This document shows positions 43,611-53,930 of a DNA stretch of 64,000 bases, in pieces. The stretch is from Escallonia rubra (lineage: Eukaryota > Streptophyta > Magnoliopsida > Escalloniales > Escalloniaceae). The position numbers were made by a program, and so were the translations under genes. The first letter of the stretch is position 1. Each line of letters starts with the position of its first letter. The notes below the pieces were generated by a model. It did not search any database, was not told where the DNA came from, and saw nothing but the letters and a program-made list of their open reading frames with translations. The stretch covers positions 62,001-126,000 of the forward strand of contig JAVXUO010001833.1 of NCBI GenBank assembly GCA_033065855.1. Direction: 5' to 3'.

Positions 43611-46518
43611 CACCACAAGAAAATCCACTTATAGCGACGGACAATTCCATCGCTAAAAGTAAGTAATCCGTTGATAAAGACTTTTAGCGACAGACCCGTC
43701 ACTAAAAGTCCGTTGTTAAAAACCCCGTTACTAAAAGATTAGCGACAGATTTTGGTGATCCGTCGGCAAAATTTATACTTTTAGCCACGGATATAATTAC
43801 TTTTAGCGACGGAAATTCCGTCGCTAAAGGTATTTTATATATTCTTCTAATTTTTTAATTTCTGAATAAAAATCTTTTAGCGGCGGAATTTCCGTCGCTA
43901 AAAGTCCGTCGCAAAAGCATTTAGCGACATTAATTCCGTCGCTAAAAGTCTTTCTAAATCATTGACCAACAGATTTTTAAGGACACAATTTTGTTGCTAA
44001 AAGCCTGTCTATAAAAATATTTACCATTTTGTAGAAGAACTTTTAGCGACGGAATTCCGTTGCTAAAACCCAAAAGGCTGTTTTTTCTATTTTTTTTAAT
44101 TTTTAAAATGCCAAATCTGTTTTAGACAATCACTTTTTATCAACTAAGCCAACAATAATTTAATTATTTAAACTATGATTCATCTTTACCAAATTCCAAG
44201 TAAAACAAATAAAATTTAAGTTAGATGTTCACTGAATATAATGTATAATATATCACATCGTACAATCTAAAAAAATATATATATACAAGTTACATTGAAA
44301 CTAAAAAAACTATATACAAAAGATTTGCGCCGAAAGCCTACACACAAAAAAAAAAAAAAATTTAAGGCTTATAACTCAGATAAAAAATAATATATCACAT
44401 CATACAATCCACATTAAGAATTATAACTCTGGTATAAAAGGAACCACATTAGTTTTATAATCAACCACTCTTTTTTACGAACTTCCACTCACAGAGCTCA
44501 CGCAATTTTCGTAATGACAAGGTTAAACTTTATTTTTATCCAAAGAAGAGATTTAAAATGCATAGTGAAAAATGACAACCACAAAGAGCTGAAGTTCACA
44601 AGGTTGAGAAATCAATTGATATATATAGGAATCTCAGCTACCTGAAACTTTACTCAATCACCAAGCAGCCTTAGAATCAAACCAAACAACATAGCTGATA
44701 TAACGAAAAAACTGACATTTGCTAATCCCATAATCTTTTCAGATATAGAAATTCTATTGCCAAAGCTATTATCCTTCTCCCCTCTTTTCTTTGCTCCTTT
44801 AACTCATGCATGTATATATATATAGATACACTACACCCATCAGTCTATACATCCAAACAACCAACATTTCCAACACTCCCTCATTCAAACCTTTTACCCA
44901 CCTATCAAACCACAAGCACACACTCACATCAAGCATGCACTACCCACGTAAAACACCCAGCTCACGCACTGTATAATCCACATATGTACACATCTCACAT
45001 TCAAGAATTAAACCCATTAATCACACCTACACAACACCAGTTCACCATACCAAAGACACGCAGCAATTCACTCACGCAACACACAAATACACCACACATG
45101 CACAGCTCACCACAACTCATAACATGAGCATATTCACGGCTGCCTAGCAGCCCACACACCACGGCATGCATACACTCACAATCGCTCAGCCCATATCAGA
45201 AGTGGAAACTTTCATACAGCCCCTTTCTTTTGCACCACTTCCATGCATAATGAACACCAACACCTCACAGCTTCCATTTTCCCTGCACTTTGTCACATTC
45301 TGCAACCACAACACACACACACACACTATACAACATATACACCACACAAATACACTACCCAATTTACCCAAATTGAGAGTTCTTGAGAGTGAGGTGGGCA
45401 AGGGACCCTTGGGCCTATCCAACTTGCCCAAATTGTAACCCTAATGACGTATATATAGAAACCAACTTATTTGAAGTTAATAGCAAAATAAACAGTTCAT
45501 CATCCAATTAGATACTCAACTACCAGGATGCTCAACCATTTTGACCAAAGCTGCCCACAGCCACCCCATCTCATCACAAAGCCGGAGCCGGCGCCGGAGC
45601 CGGCGCCGGAGCCGGCGCCGGCATACGCTCTTCTCTCATGACATTAACGACAACTGTTGTGCCTTTCAATGCAATATATAATTAAAATAGGCAATTGAAA
45701 TCAAAATAAATTCCTAAAAAGAGATAATATGAACCCTAACCAAATAAAGCCAAAGTAAATTTGTGAATAGAAAACCAAAATTTTTAAAATCACATAAAAT
45801 GAATTAGTGGTATATGCCGTTAAATCGTTAATTGAGGAAGGGTAGAGATAGACACTTACCTGATTTTGACGAAATACCCAATATAAAGCTTGCCTACCGC
45901 AAGCGTTAGAATCTGTTCTGCAAAAGAAAGAGAAAAAGTGAGAGGAAGATCAAATGCAATAGACAAATCGGTGAAAAAGGAAGAGAAATTACGTGAAAAG
46001 GCATTTTGAAATCGAGTATCTGAGAGAGAGAAAGATTGACCCAGAGAGAGAGAAACCTGCCTAAGTTTATGGCGGGGCTGTGGCGGGGTTACGGTGGTGT
46101 AGCAGAGGCGGGGGGGCGTGGAGAAGAGAGAGAGAGAGAGAGAGTAAGAGTAGAAAGCGGCGCAGAGAAGAAAAGAAGGATGAGGTAGGGTTTCTTATTC
46201 ATGAACTTTTTAGCGACGGATTTTAACCGTCGCTGAAAGTCCGTCGCTAATAATTTCCAAATTATTTTTTTCAAACCCAAAAAAATCCGATCAAAAATAT
46301 AAAATCAGGAAAAACTTTTTAGCGACGGAATTTTCATCGGTAATAATCCTTCGGTAAAAGTCCGTCGCAAAAAGTTTTTACCCACGGATATTCCGTCGGT
46401 AAAACCTTTAGTGACGGACTTTTACTAACGGAACAATCCGTCGCCAAAAGCAACTTTTAGCAACGGATTTTGATCCGTCGCTAAAAATCCGTCGGTAAAG
46501 GTCGATTTTCTTGTAGTG
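43611..46518. mobile_element. 2.9-kb CACTA element inside Copia copy A
   Basis: Left end CACCACAAGAAAATCC (CACTA mutated to CACCA), right end TTTTCTTGTAGTG; target duplication TCT at 43608-43610 and 46519-46521. Copy B has the uninterrupted Copia sequence at 59110. The subterminal TTTTAGCGACGG/CCGTCGCTAAAA arrays are the same family as the 39697 element. The interior includes low-complexity DNA and a GCCGGCGCCGGA tandem tract at 45583-45624. No transposase recognised. Confidence 0.9.
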
Positions 46519-46544
46519 TCTTCTGCTACCAACTCACGTATGAA

Positions 46545-48017
46545 GTGATGTCAAATGTCGATATGCTTAGTTCTTCCATGGTAGATCGGATTTTTTGTCA
46601 TTGTAATCGTGGTTTTGTTATCACACCAAATATCTGTTGCTCCTTAAGAAAATCAGCAAGTAACCTTCTCAACCAAAGCACTTGGCATGCCGAAGATGCT
46701 GCAGCAATATACTCCACCTCAGTCGATGATAGTGCTATTGTTGCTTGTTTCTTTGAACTCCATGAGACATCACCTGATCCAAGAATAAAAACTCTTCCAG
46801 AATTACTCTTTCTATTTTCAACAGACTTTGCCCAATCACTGTTAGTGAATCCACAAAATTTTAATTGAGATACATGAGAATAACATATGCCAAAATCAAT
46901 AGTTCTAGCAATATATTGCATGATCCTCTAAGCTGCTCCGAGATAGACCTTTGTGGGAGAGTGCATAAACCTTGAATCAACACTCACAGCAAAAGATATA
47001 TCGGGTCTAGTATGAGTTAAATAAATCAAACTATCAACTATGCTTCTGAAAACTTTCTCATTAGCTGCTACCTTACAATTCAACATATTAAACCTCTTCA
47101 CCAACAGATCTATACCATACTTCCTTTGTGACACAAAAGCTCCGTCTTCAAGTTACTAAATTTCCAAGCCAAGAAAATAATGCAACATACCCAAGTCCGA
47201 CATTTCTAACTTTCTCATCATACTATCTTTAAATTTCGCTATCAAACAACGAAAAGTCCCTAAATATATTATGCCATCATCATAAAGGCATACTATAAGA
47301 AAGTCATCTGTAACTTGTTTTTTCAAATAAAGTGCAGACTCATTTTCATTTCTTGCAAATCCTTTTTCAAGAAAAAATGAATCAATCTTGTTGTACCATG
47401 CTCGTGGAGCCTGTTTCAACCCGTAGAAAGCGTTCTTTCACCTGTATAAGTTCTCTTCTTTGCCTCTAACTACAAAGCCTTCCGGTTAAGACACACACAC
47501 TTTTTCTTTCAATTCGCCATCCAAAAAAGTCGACTTAACATCAAACTGATAAATAGGCAATTTAAGCTGAGCAGCAAGGACTAAGATAACTCTCACAGAG
47601 TCAAATCGAGCAGTAGGGGATAAGGTTTCTTCAAAATTAATACCTTGTTGTTGTGAATACCATTTTGCTACCAAACGAGCCTTATGCCTTTGTAACACTC
47701 CCATCAGCGTGTCATTTCGTCTTGAATACCCACTTTAAACCAATGACATTCTTCCCATATGACAAGTCCATAAGCTCCCAGGTTTCATTCTTCTGAATGG
47801 TTGTTATCTCCTCTTTCATTGCTTTGCACCATTCTTCCTGTTCAACTGATTGTTCAAAATACGTTACATCTGAAGCGAACAAAGGAAAAGTCGATCTCTC
47901 ATAAATTTCTCTCAATGATCTAACTTTCCTTGGGGGAGGAAGTTGAACTGCACTGATGTTGTTGTCGCTTGTCATGGGAGATAAAACTCTTGAGTTTGTG
48001 GGTGTTGGATCAACCAC
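46545..48017 (-). pseudogene. Copia copy A reverse transcriptase and RNase H relic
   Basis: Minus-strand frames in order: 47712-48017 (EEWCKAMKEEITTIQKNETW), 47486-47704 ([20 protein letters not shown]), 47156-47419 (palm) and 46598-46921 (WSSKKQATIALSSTEVEYIA, the Copia RNase H hallmark). Frameshifts separate them. The catalytic YVDD box, intact in copy B, reads YDDG here. Confidence 0.85.
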
Positions 48018-48239
48018 TACATCATCATTTTATGTTGAAATCTCACTTGGCGATTCAACTTTACCATCTTCACTAAAAAACCAACTTCCATCTTCATCAA
48101 ATACCACATTTCTACTAATTTGCCATTTATTGGATTGTATAAGCGTTATGCTTTGGAGTGAGAGCAATATCCAAGAAAAATGCACTTTTCAAACTTCTCA
48201 TCAAGCTTCATATGGTGTTTGATTCAGAACTACTCTTGT

Positions 48240-49410
48240 TGGTGAAATGTTCCTCAAGTACACTGCAGTGCCTACTGCTTCTGCCCAAAACTGATCAGGT
48301 AGAGTCGTGTCCTTAAGCATGCTTCTAGCCATTTTCAACAACTGTTCAGTTCTTCCGCTCAGCAACCCCATTCTGTTTCGGTGTGTATGGTGCAGTTAAT
48401 TCTCTGTAGATACCATTTTTCTCACAAAAAATATCAAATTTGNTTGATGTAAATTTACCACCTCTATCTGTACGAAGAACTTTGATGTATTTTCCAATAT
48501 GCTTCTCAATGCTTGTCTTGAATTTTTTTAAACATCTCTAATGCTTCAAACTTAAATTTCAGAAGAAACACCCAACTCATACGACTATAATCATCAGTGA
48601 CTAACAGAAAATACTTACTCTCCCTAAATGATTCTATTTTCAAAGGTCCACATAAAATCAGCATGAATTAACTCAATACACCTAGTGGCCCTCCAAGCCT
48701 TTCCAATGGGAAAAAGGCTTTTAGCGACGGATTTTCCCATCGCTAAAAGCCTTTTTTCTTGTAGTGACTTCCCATAAATACAACCCTCACATAATTCATC
48801 AAGCGTATTGATATTAGGCAGACCATGAACCATACCTTTTTGACTCAGTAACTTCAAACCTCTCACATTTAGATGCCCATATTGCAAGTGCCATAGATTT
48901 GTTGCATTTCGCTCACTTGCAACAAGAACTTTCTTGTCAACGTTAGAAACTTCAAGATGTTTTCCGCCATACGAACACTGGCCATATTCAGTCCTGATTT
49001 CTTATCCTCAATCACGTAAACACCGTCATCAAATAAAATAGAATAGCCACAAGCCATTAACTGCCCAACGCTGTAAACTATGAGCCAATGAAGGAATGAA
49101 GTAAACGTTATGTGGAAATTTCACATTACCATGTTTTGACAGCAACAATACCTTTTCCTTCGACTTGAACTGGCTTCCTAACAAGCTTCTTTTCAGATTC
49201 GTCAATATCTTTGAATGCCGATTTAACTCCACACATATTATTTGAGAAGCCACTGTCTAGGAACCAAACTCCACTTTCATTATTAGTAGTTGAATCAAAA
49301 TATGGCATGAATAACTTACTTTCCTTGTCTGCTATTATTTTCTCTTCCTCTGCATAACTTGCTATTTTCTCCTTGCTATCGCAATTTGCCGCTATATGCC
49401 CAAACTTGTG
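48240..49410 (-). pseudogene. Copia copy A protease and integrase relic
   Basis: 49126-49308 has the protease box WFLDSGFSNNMCGVKS. 48624-48887 has the GAG-pre-integrase segment (HLNVRGLKLLSQKGMVHGLP, CEGCIYGK). 48300-48620 holds the decayed integrase core. Stops, frameshifts and a CACTA foldback at 48713-48766 break it. Confidence 0.8.
48713..48766. mobile_element. Tiny CACTA foldback (both ends, almost no interior)
   Basis: AAAAGGCTTTTAGCGACGG and, after ~10 bases, its inverted partner (CATCGCTAAAAGCC) followed by TTTTTTCTTGTAGTG. It is a near-perfect hairpin made of a CACTA right end and a left end lacking its first ~9 bases. Copy B has only GACTTTCGACATT at this place (61421-61433). Confidence 0.7.
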
Positions 49411-49413
49411 GCA

Positions 49414-49531
49414 CCGATAACATGAACCGCTATACCACTAAGCCATTACACCACTGCCACTAAACCACTAAGCCACTAAAAGATAATTCTAAAACAAATT
49501 ATCTTTAACAACTTTGAATTATTCTTCAACA
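49414..49531 (-). repeat. 5' LTR remnant of Copia copy A
   Basis: Only the outer ~118 bp of the LTR remain (ATGAACCGCTATACCAC to TCTTCAACA). The junction with the gag zinc-knuckle region at 49413 replaces ~950 bp that copy B keeps (about 62114-63067). Confidence 0.8.
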
Positions 49532-49598
49532 CTCTTAGCCAAAGTAGCATCATGATCATTTGTGCAAGTTTCGTAACAATGAGAGGTCTTTCTTTTGC

Positions 49599-50970
49599 AG
49601 ATTAATTTTACGCTAAACCTAATACTTAGGGGTCAGTTGCACCCAGCACCCGTAGTTCTAATATTGACACCCAACACCAAAATATTTAAAATCTTGGTAT
49701 CCAACACCAAATGACAGTCAAATTGGCTTTTGACCATACGTCTGTTACCTTTTAAGGGGAAAATTGATCTTTTTACCTATTATATCCACCTTTTGTCAGG
49801 TCAGCTCCAAATGGCAACAATAATTAACATCATGCCCTCCATGTCATTTCCTTCCCCCTTATTCTCTTCCTGACTAATCATCTTAGGTCTTCCTAACACA
49901 TGGCATACCCTGACCGACGGGCCACTGCCTTCCGACCGAAGACACTTCCTGGCGTACGACCATCGCCACCACCACTCTCCCCATCACCACATGCCCCTGT
50001 TCTTTAATCCTAAGAATCGTTGTATGTTCTTCATCAGATAGCCCACCAAACGAATCAAACTCCTTATCTTCCTTCTCATCCTCCCTCTGAACCGACAGCA
50101 AAGTCAACAGCGAGCCTCATGCTTTAACAGCTGGTTCCGGCGGAGCTTCCCTCTTGACTTTGGCCTTGATGATTGGGTTTCCGATCTGACTATTTGTCAC
50201 GGCACGGTGACGACAATGGACAAGTAGAGCCGCTCCACTATCCCATCCCTCCGATCCTTGAGCTCGTCGCCGCAATCCGCCACGGCCATCGAAATCGCCT
50301 CAATCATTGACCAAAAATTGCAGAGCACGTGACGACCGTTAGATGAAGAAGGCCGCTTTTCTGAACCAATCAAGAGCGAAAAAGATCTGACCCAGGAAAC
50401 TAAAACACCCGATTCAAAAGCCTCAAAGATTTATTTCGGGAAATCCTTATTTTTCATCCTCATGGACGACAATTCCTTTGTGCCAAATGAAGGCATATTT
50501 CAAAATGGGTTTTTCATTTCTTCTTCTTCTTCTTTTTGTTTGGAGATTAAACAATTTTGAGTAGTGAGCCGGGATGGGAAGCAGAAATGGAAAATGGGGT
50601 TTGGCTGGCTCTCCATCTTGCTTTCTCTCTCCAAGTAAAAGGTTTTTTGGTGTATTGTGGGAGTGGAGATGGTGGGACGGACAAGGTGACGAAATAGAGG
50701 ATAGAGAGGCAGTCAAAGAGAGAGAGAGAGAGAATGGGGAAGAGAGAGAAATTACGTGGCTTAAGGGTTGGAGCTTACTAGGATTTCACGGGTGGAAAGA
50801 CCAATTTGCCCTTAAAAAATTAACAGTCGTCTAGTCAAAGGCCATTTTAACCGTCAATTAGTGCTTCATACCAAGATTTTTAAATTTTTGGTGTTGAATG
50901 CCAATTTTAGAACCATGAGGTACTGGGTGCAACTGACCCTTAAGTATGGGGTGTAACGTAAAATTAATCT
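49599..50970. mobile_element. 1.4-kb MULE with 9-bp target duplication
   Basis: Identical flanks TTCTTTTGC (49590-49598 and 50971-50979). Terminal inverted repeats of about 110 bp start AGATTAATTTTACG. The interior, on the minus strand, has coding-like peptides (MAVADCGDELKDRRDGIVER near 50215-50320, and DSFGGLSDEEHTTILRIKEQ near 50000-50070), partly conserved in copy B (63521-63745). It may be a MULE carrying captured gene fragments. No MURA transposase is visible. Confidence 0.85.
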
Positions 50971-51167
50971 TTCTTTTGCGGCTCTTGAGTGTACTGACCG
51001 TGAAGAAGCATCAGCATTTCGACCCATTGTTGTTGCTTCAACACAAATTGGCTCATACACAGAAGTACCAGAGATATTATGCACCCAAAACCTCTATAGA
51101 TACCAATCTAAACCTCTTCAACTCCTTATACCCCCACCCCCCTCTTTCTCTCCTGCATGTAAGGAAT

Positions 51168-51602
51168 ATGGCGAAACACATTAGTCTCCTTGTTATTGCG
51201 CTTGTCCTCAACTTCTTCACTACATCATTAGCAATTCCCTTAACGTATAACGTTTTAAGTTTAGGAGTCAAACCAGACGGCAAGACAGACTCAACGAAGT
51301 CATTAATTAGTGCATGGGCTGCAGCTTGCGGCTCACCAAGGCCGGCAACGATATATGTGCCGCCAGGAAGGTACTTGGTTCAGCAGGTGCATTTTCGTGG
51401 TGCCTGCCAGAATAAGGTGATCACGATTCGTATCGATGGAACCCTTGTGGCTCCTTCCGATTACAATGCACTCAGGAGTGTTGGAAACTGGATCCTATTC
51501 GAGGGTGTCAATGGAGTAACCATTAGCGGTGGCATTCTTGACGGTCAAGGTGGTCTATGGGCATGCAAAGCCTCCAGCAAGCTTTGCCCGAGTGGGGCTA
51601 CG
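51168..51602 (+). pseudogene. Polygalacturonase PG-C, exon 1 only
   Basis: 145 codons in frame, the same exon length as PG-A and PG-B: signal peptide MAKHISLLVIALVLNFFTTS, then [35 protein letters not shown] and [18 protein letters not shown], ending at a GT donor (ACG|GTATGA). It is clearly more diverged than PG-A is from PG-B. The ATG at 51168 was chosen for the signal peptide, although the frame is open upstream into the MULE. Exons 2-4, with all catalytic motifs, are missing: 75 bp into intron 1 a Helitron remnant starts. A truncated gene; any product would be inactive. Confidence 0.88.
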
Positions 51603-51676
51603 GTATGACAAATTCATCAACTGTTATTTCTAGTATCAACGTATATAAAGCCGTTTCTTCTTTGCATTTATACAAC

Positions 51677-51849
51677 GTTAATTTATTTTATTACAAAAAA
51701 GTTCAACCCAAAAATTAAAGTGACTATCTTTGATGAAATGACAAATTAAATTATAAAATTGTGCAATATATTTTATTTGCATTTCATAACTATTACAATA
51801 AATTACTGTTTACAAAACTGTCTCATGCTTGGCACGATTTCTAAGCTAG
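51677..51849 (+). mobile_element. Helitron 3' remnant between PG-C and PG-B
   Basis: GTTAATTTATTTTATTAC to CTAG (51846-51849) with a decayed hairpin (CATGCTTGGCACG). Same family as the 31229 Helitron. It lacks the H1 insertion, so it shows the empty site for H1. Confidence 0.8.
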
Positions 51850-52037
51850 TAAGCATATAAAAAGCAAAGCCTCTCGGACTGACATCTGAGGAAGTACCAA
51901 ATCTATCCTTATTTATATATTCGTCTGCTGTGCGAGGTACACAAATGGTACACATTCTTTCTTACCATAGGTAATGTGGTTTCTATGTCTACCTACGCAT
52001 CGTATAAGCTATATAATACATGATTTCCGCTTTGCTA

Positions 52038-53866
52038 TTACAAGCAGCTTGTAGGCTGAACTGAACCCAATGCTGTTCCGTCAGCATTCACGCATGAAGC
52101 TTTAGCTGTCTGATCCTTGTAGGTAAGGTTCATCTCTTCCAATCTTATCCCTCCGCCTGGGTGGTCTTTTCTGCCGTAGAATTTTCCCGCAAGTTGTGTG
52201 ACTGATGTTCCATGAATATTATCATACGACACATCGCTGATCTTTACACCCGAGACCTACCAGCGAGATTTGTAATCTAATTGTTAAGCGTCCGAGTTAT
52301 AAGATAATTCTTGATGCATTTTATGGCTGGGTGTAGAGGAAAAAAAACTAATTTGACGCACCTGGTTTGGGCAATTGTGGTCATCGGGGAAGTAGTTTTG
52401 ATTGATAATGACAGGATTATCGACGTTAACCATCACAATATGCTGAAAGAGAACACCCTTAACAAATCCATTGCTAGCTCTAGACCATGTCTTAATCCTC
52501 ACGCCATTTTGGGTACCAGTAAATGTAACGTCTTTAACAGTGACATTTTGGACCCCAGGTTCTTGCAAGTCCCAGCCTAGACTCCCAATGCTGAAACAAA
52601 AGCAAAGTGCAGAAAACCTTAATTAGCACCATTTTGCGAGTTCATTTACCCTTTAAGATGGCTTCAAGTGACGGCACGAAATTCCTCCGTCCAAAAACAT
52701 AATGCTTTCTCACTTTACTGTTGTTTTCTATGCTATTATTTTACTTATGACTCGGGTTATGTATGTGAGACGAAAGTCAGATGAGAAACAAAATGGTAGG
52801 ACAATTACCGCACCTCTTTTCTTATTGTTTTAGAAATGTTGTCACTCACAATGTTGAGAATAAGGTTTGTAATTTGTTAAAGGAATCCACTTAAAACTTT
52901 TAAAGATGGTTAGAACTTTAATCTGCAGGTAATATTTATCACCTTATCCCGTGTCCAGGGCCGCATGAGATAGTCTCAATCCACAAGTTACTGTTCCCAG
53001 GACCTATTGCGATGCAATCGTCTCCTGTACGAATATCAGAGTTCAGGATCGTGACACCGGATGACGATTGCAAGTGAATTCCATCCGTGTTGGGGCTTCC
53101 GCCTGAAGCCGAGACCTTGACAGCCTGAAGCTTGGCATTGTGGCACCCGTCCATGACAATGTGAAACCGCTGACTGTTTAATGAAGTTAAGCCATTGATA
53201 ACGATGTTGTTCGAACTGTAAAAGGCAAGTGTCTGAAGCCAATTCAAGCAAAGAGAAAAAAGTCGCAATTAGAAACTTTAAAAGTAAAATTTAAGAACAA
53301 GAGGATCTTGGCGTTAAGATTGTCAAAAAGTCGAGTTCAAAGCATATCTCTATTTCGCGGAGTAGTTCCTGCTCCATAAAATAAAAGTAACTCACTAGCT
53401 AGGTCAACTTAGAAAGAAGTTTTAACAATACCGTAGCACCACTAGGGCAATTCCTGCCAGAAGCTTTGCAAGCCCACAGACCAGACCCCTGGCCATCTAG
53501 CGTTCCGCCATAAATGGAAACTCCACTAACGCTCTCGAACTTAAGCCAGCTACCGGCATTTCCAATAACACGGTAATCAGAGGGAGCCACGAGGGTGCCA
53601 TCTACACGCAAGGTGATAGCGGGATTCTTGCAGTTTTGCCCACCAAAGTATGCTGCTCGAAGCAAGTACCTCCCAGGCGGCACGTATATCGTGGCGGGCT
53701 TTGCCAAGGCACAGGCTGAAGCCCATGCTGTGAGGAACGCCTTGGTTGAATCCGTCTTGCCATCGGGTTTCGCTCCCATAGTTAGGACATTGTAGGTAAT
53801 TGTAGCTGCTAATGATGATGAGCAGAAGAAGATAAAGGTAAACATCATAGCAAGGATCGCAGCCAT
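52038..53866 (-). CDS. Polygalacturonase PG-B (GH28), four exons, complete but cysteine-poor
   Basis: Paralogue of PG-A with identical structure: exons 53432-53866, 52943-53232, 52362-52590, 52038-52256; introns 199, 352 and 105 bp with GT-AG ends; 1173 nt, 390 residues. Signal peptide [20 protein letters not shown]. Motifs NTDG (193-196), GDDC (215-218), GPGHGIS (236-242) and RIK (273-275) are all kept. Three C-terminal cysteines of PG-A are replaced: C309F, C346G and C352G ([12 protein letters not shown] against [12 protein letters not shown]); D305 is N. There is no stop or frameshift. It may be an active secreted enzyme with altered stability, or a gene starting to decay. Same TATA context as PG-A. 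Confidence 0.9.
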
Positions 53867-53923
53867 TGTGTTTAGCTCTAGCTAGCGTTTGAGTTTGGAA
53901 GTGGTGGGGAAGATAACGGGGTA

Positions 53924-53930
53924 ATTTATA
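53924..53930 (-). promoter_or_regulatory. TATA box of PG-B
   Basis: TATAAAT on the minus strand, 58 bp before the ATG, identical in context and spacing to PG-A. Confidence 0.7.

Larger units (their letters stand above)
43243..49531 (-). mobile_element. Copia retrotransposon, copy A (deleted and interrupted)
   Basis: Same insertion as 58720-63182. It keeps the 3' LTR (43243-43478), RNase H, RT, integrase and protease relics and a piece of the 5' LTR. It has lost the primer-binding site and gag, and has gained a 2.9-kb CACTA and a ~55-bp CACTA foldback. One base is undetermined (N at 48443). It cannot be autonomous. Confidence 0.9.
26663..50970. repeat. Segmental duplication, copy A
   Basis: Once the later insertions (31229-37828, 39697-42821, 43611-46518 and a tiny one near 48713) are removed, this interval is collinear with 51788-64000: same polygalacturonase gene, same upstream DNA, same Copia element at the same site, same MULE. 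Offsets are ~25.1 kb at the left edge. Copy A also has a ~47-bp deletion after 31196 and a ~950-bp deletion in its Copia element. Confidence 0.9.

Noticed and set aside
46545..46868. Plus-strand frame over the Copia RNase H (also 59177-59449)
   Set aside because: Shadow of the minus-strand RNase H, which has the diagnostic SSTEVEY motif.
48443..48443. Single N in the sequence
   Set aside because: An undetermined base in a Copia relic, not a biological feature.
50946..51167. Upstream extension of the PG-C frame to a possible 220-codon protein
   Set aside because: The extension begins in the MULE terminal repeat and lacks GH28 similarity; a good signal peptide starts at 51168.
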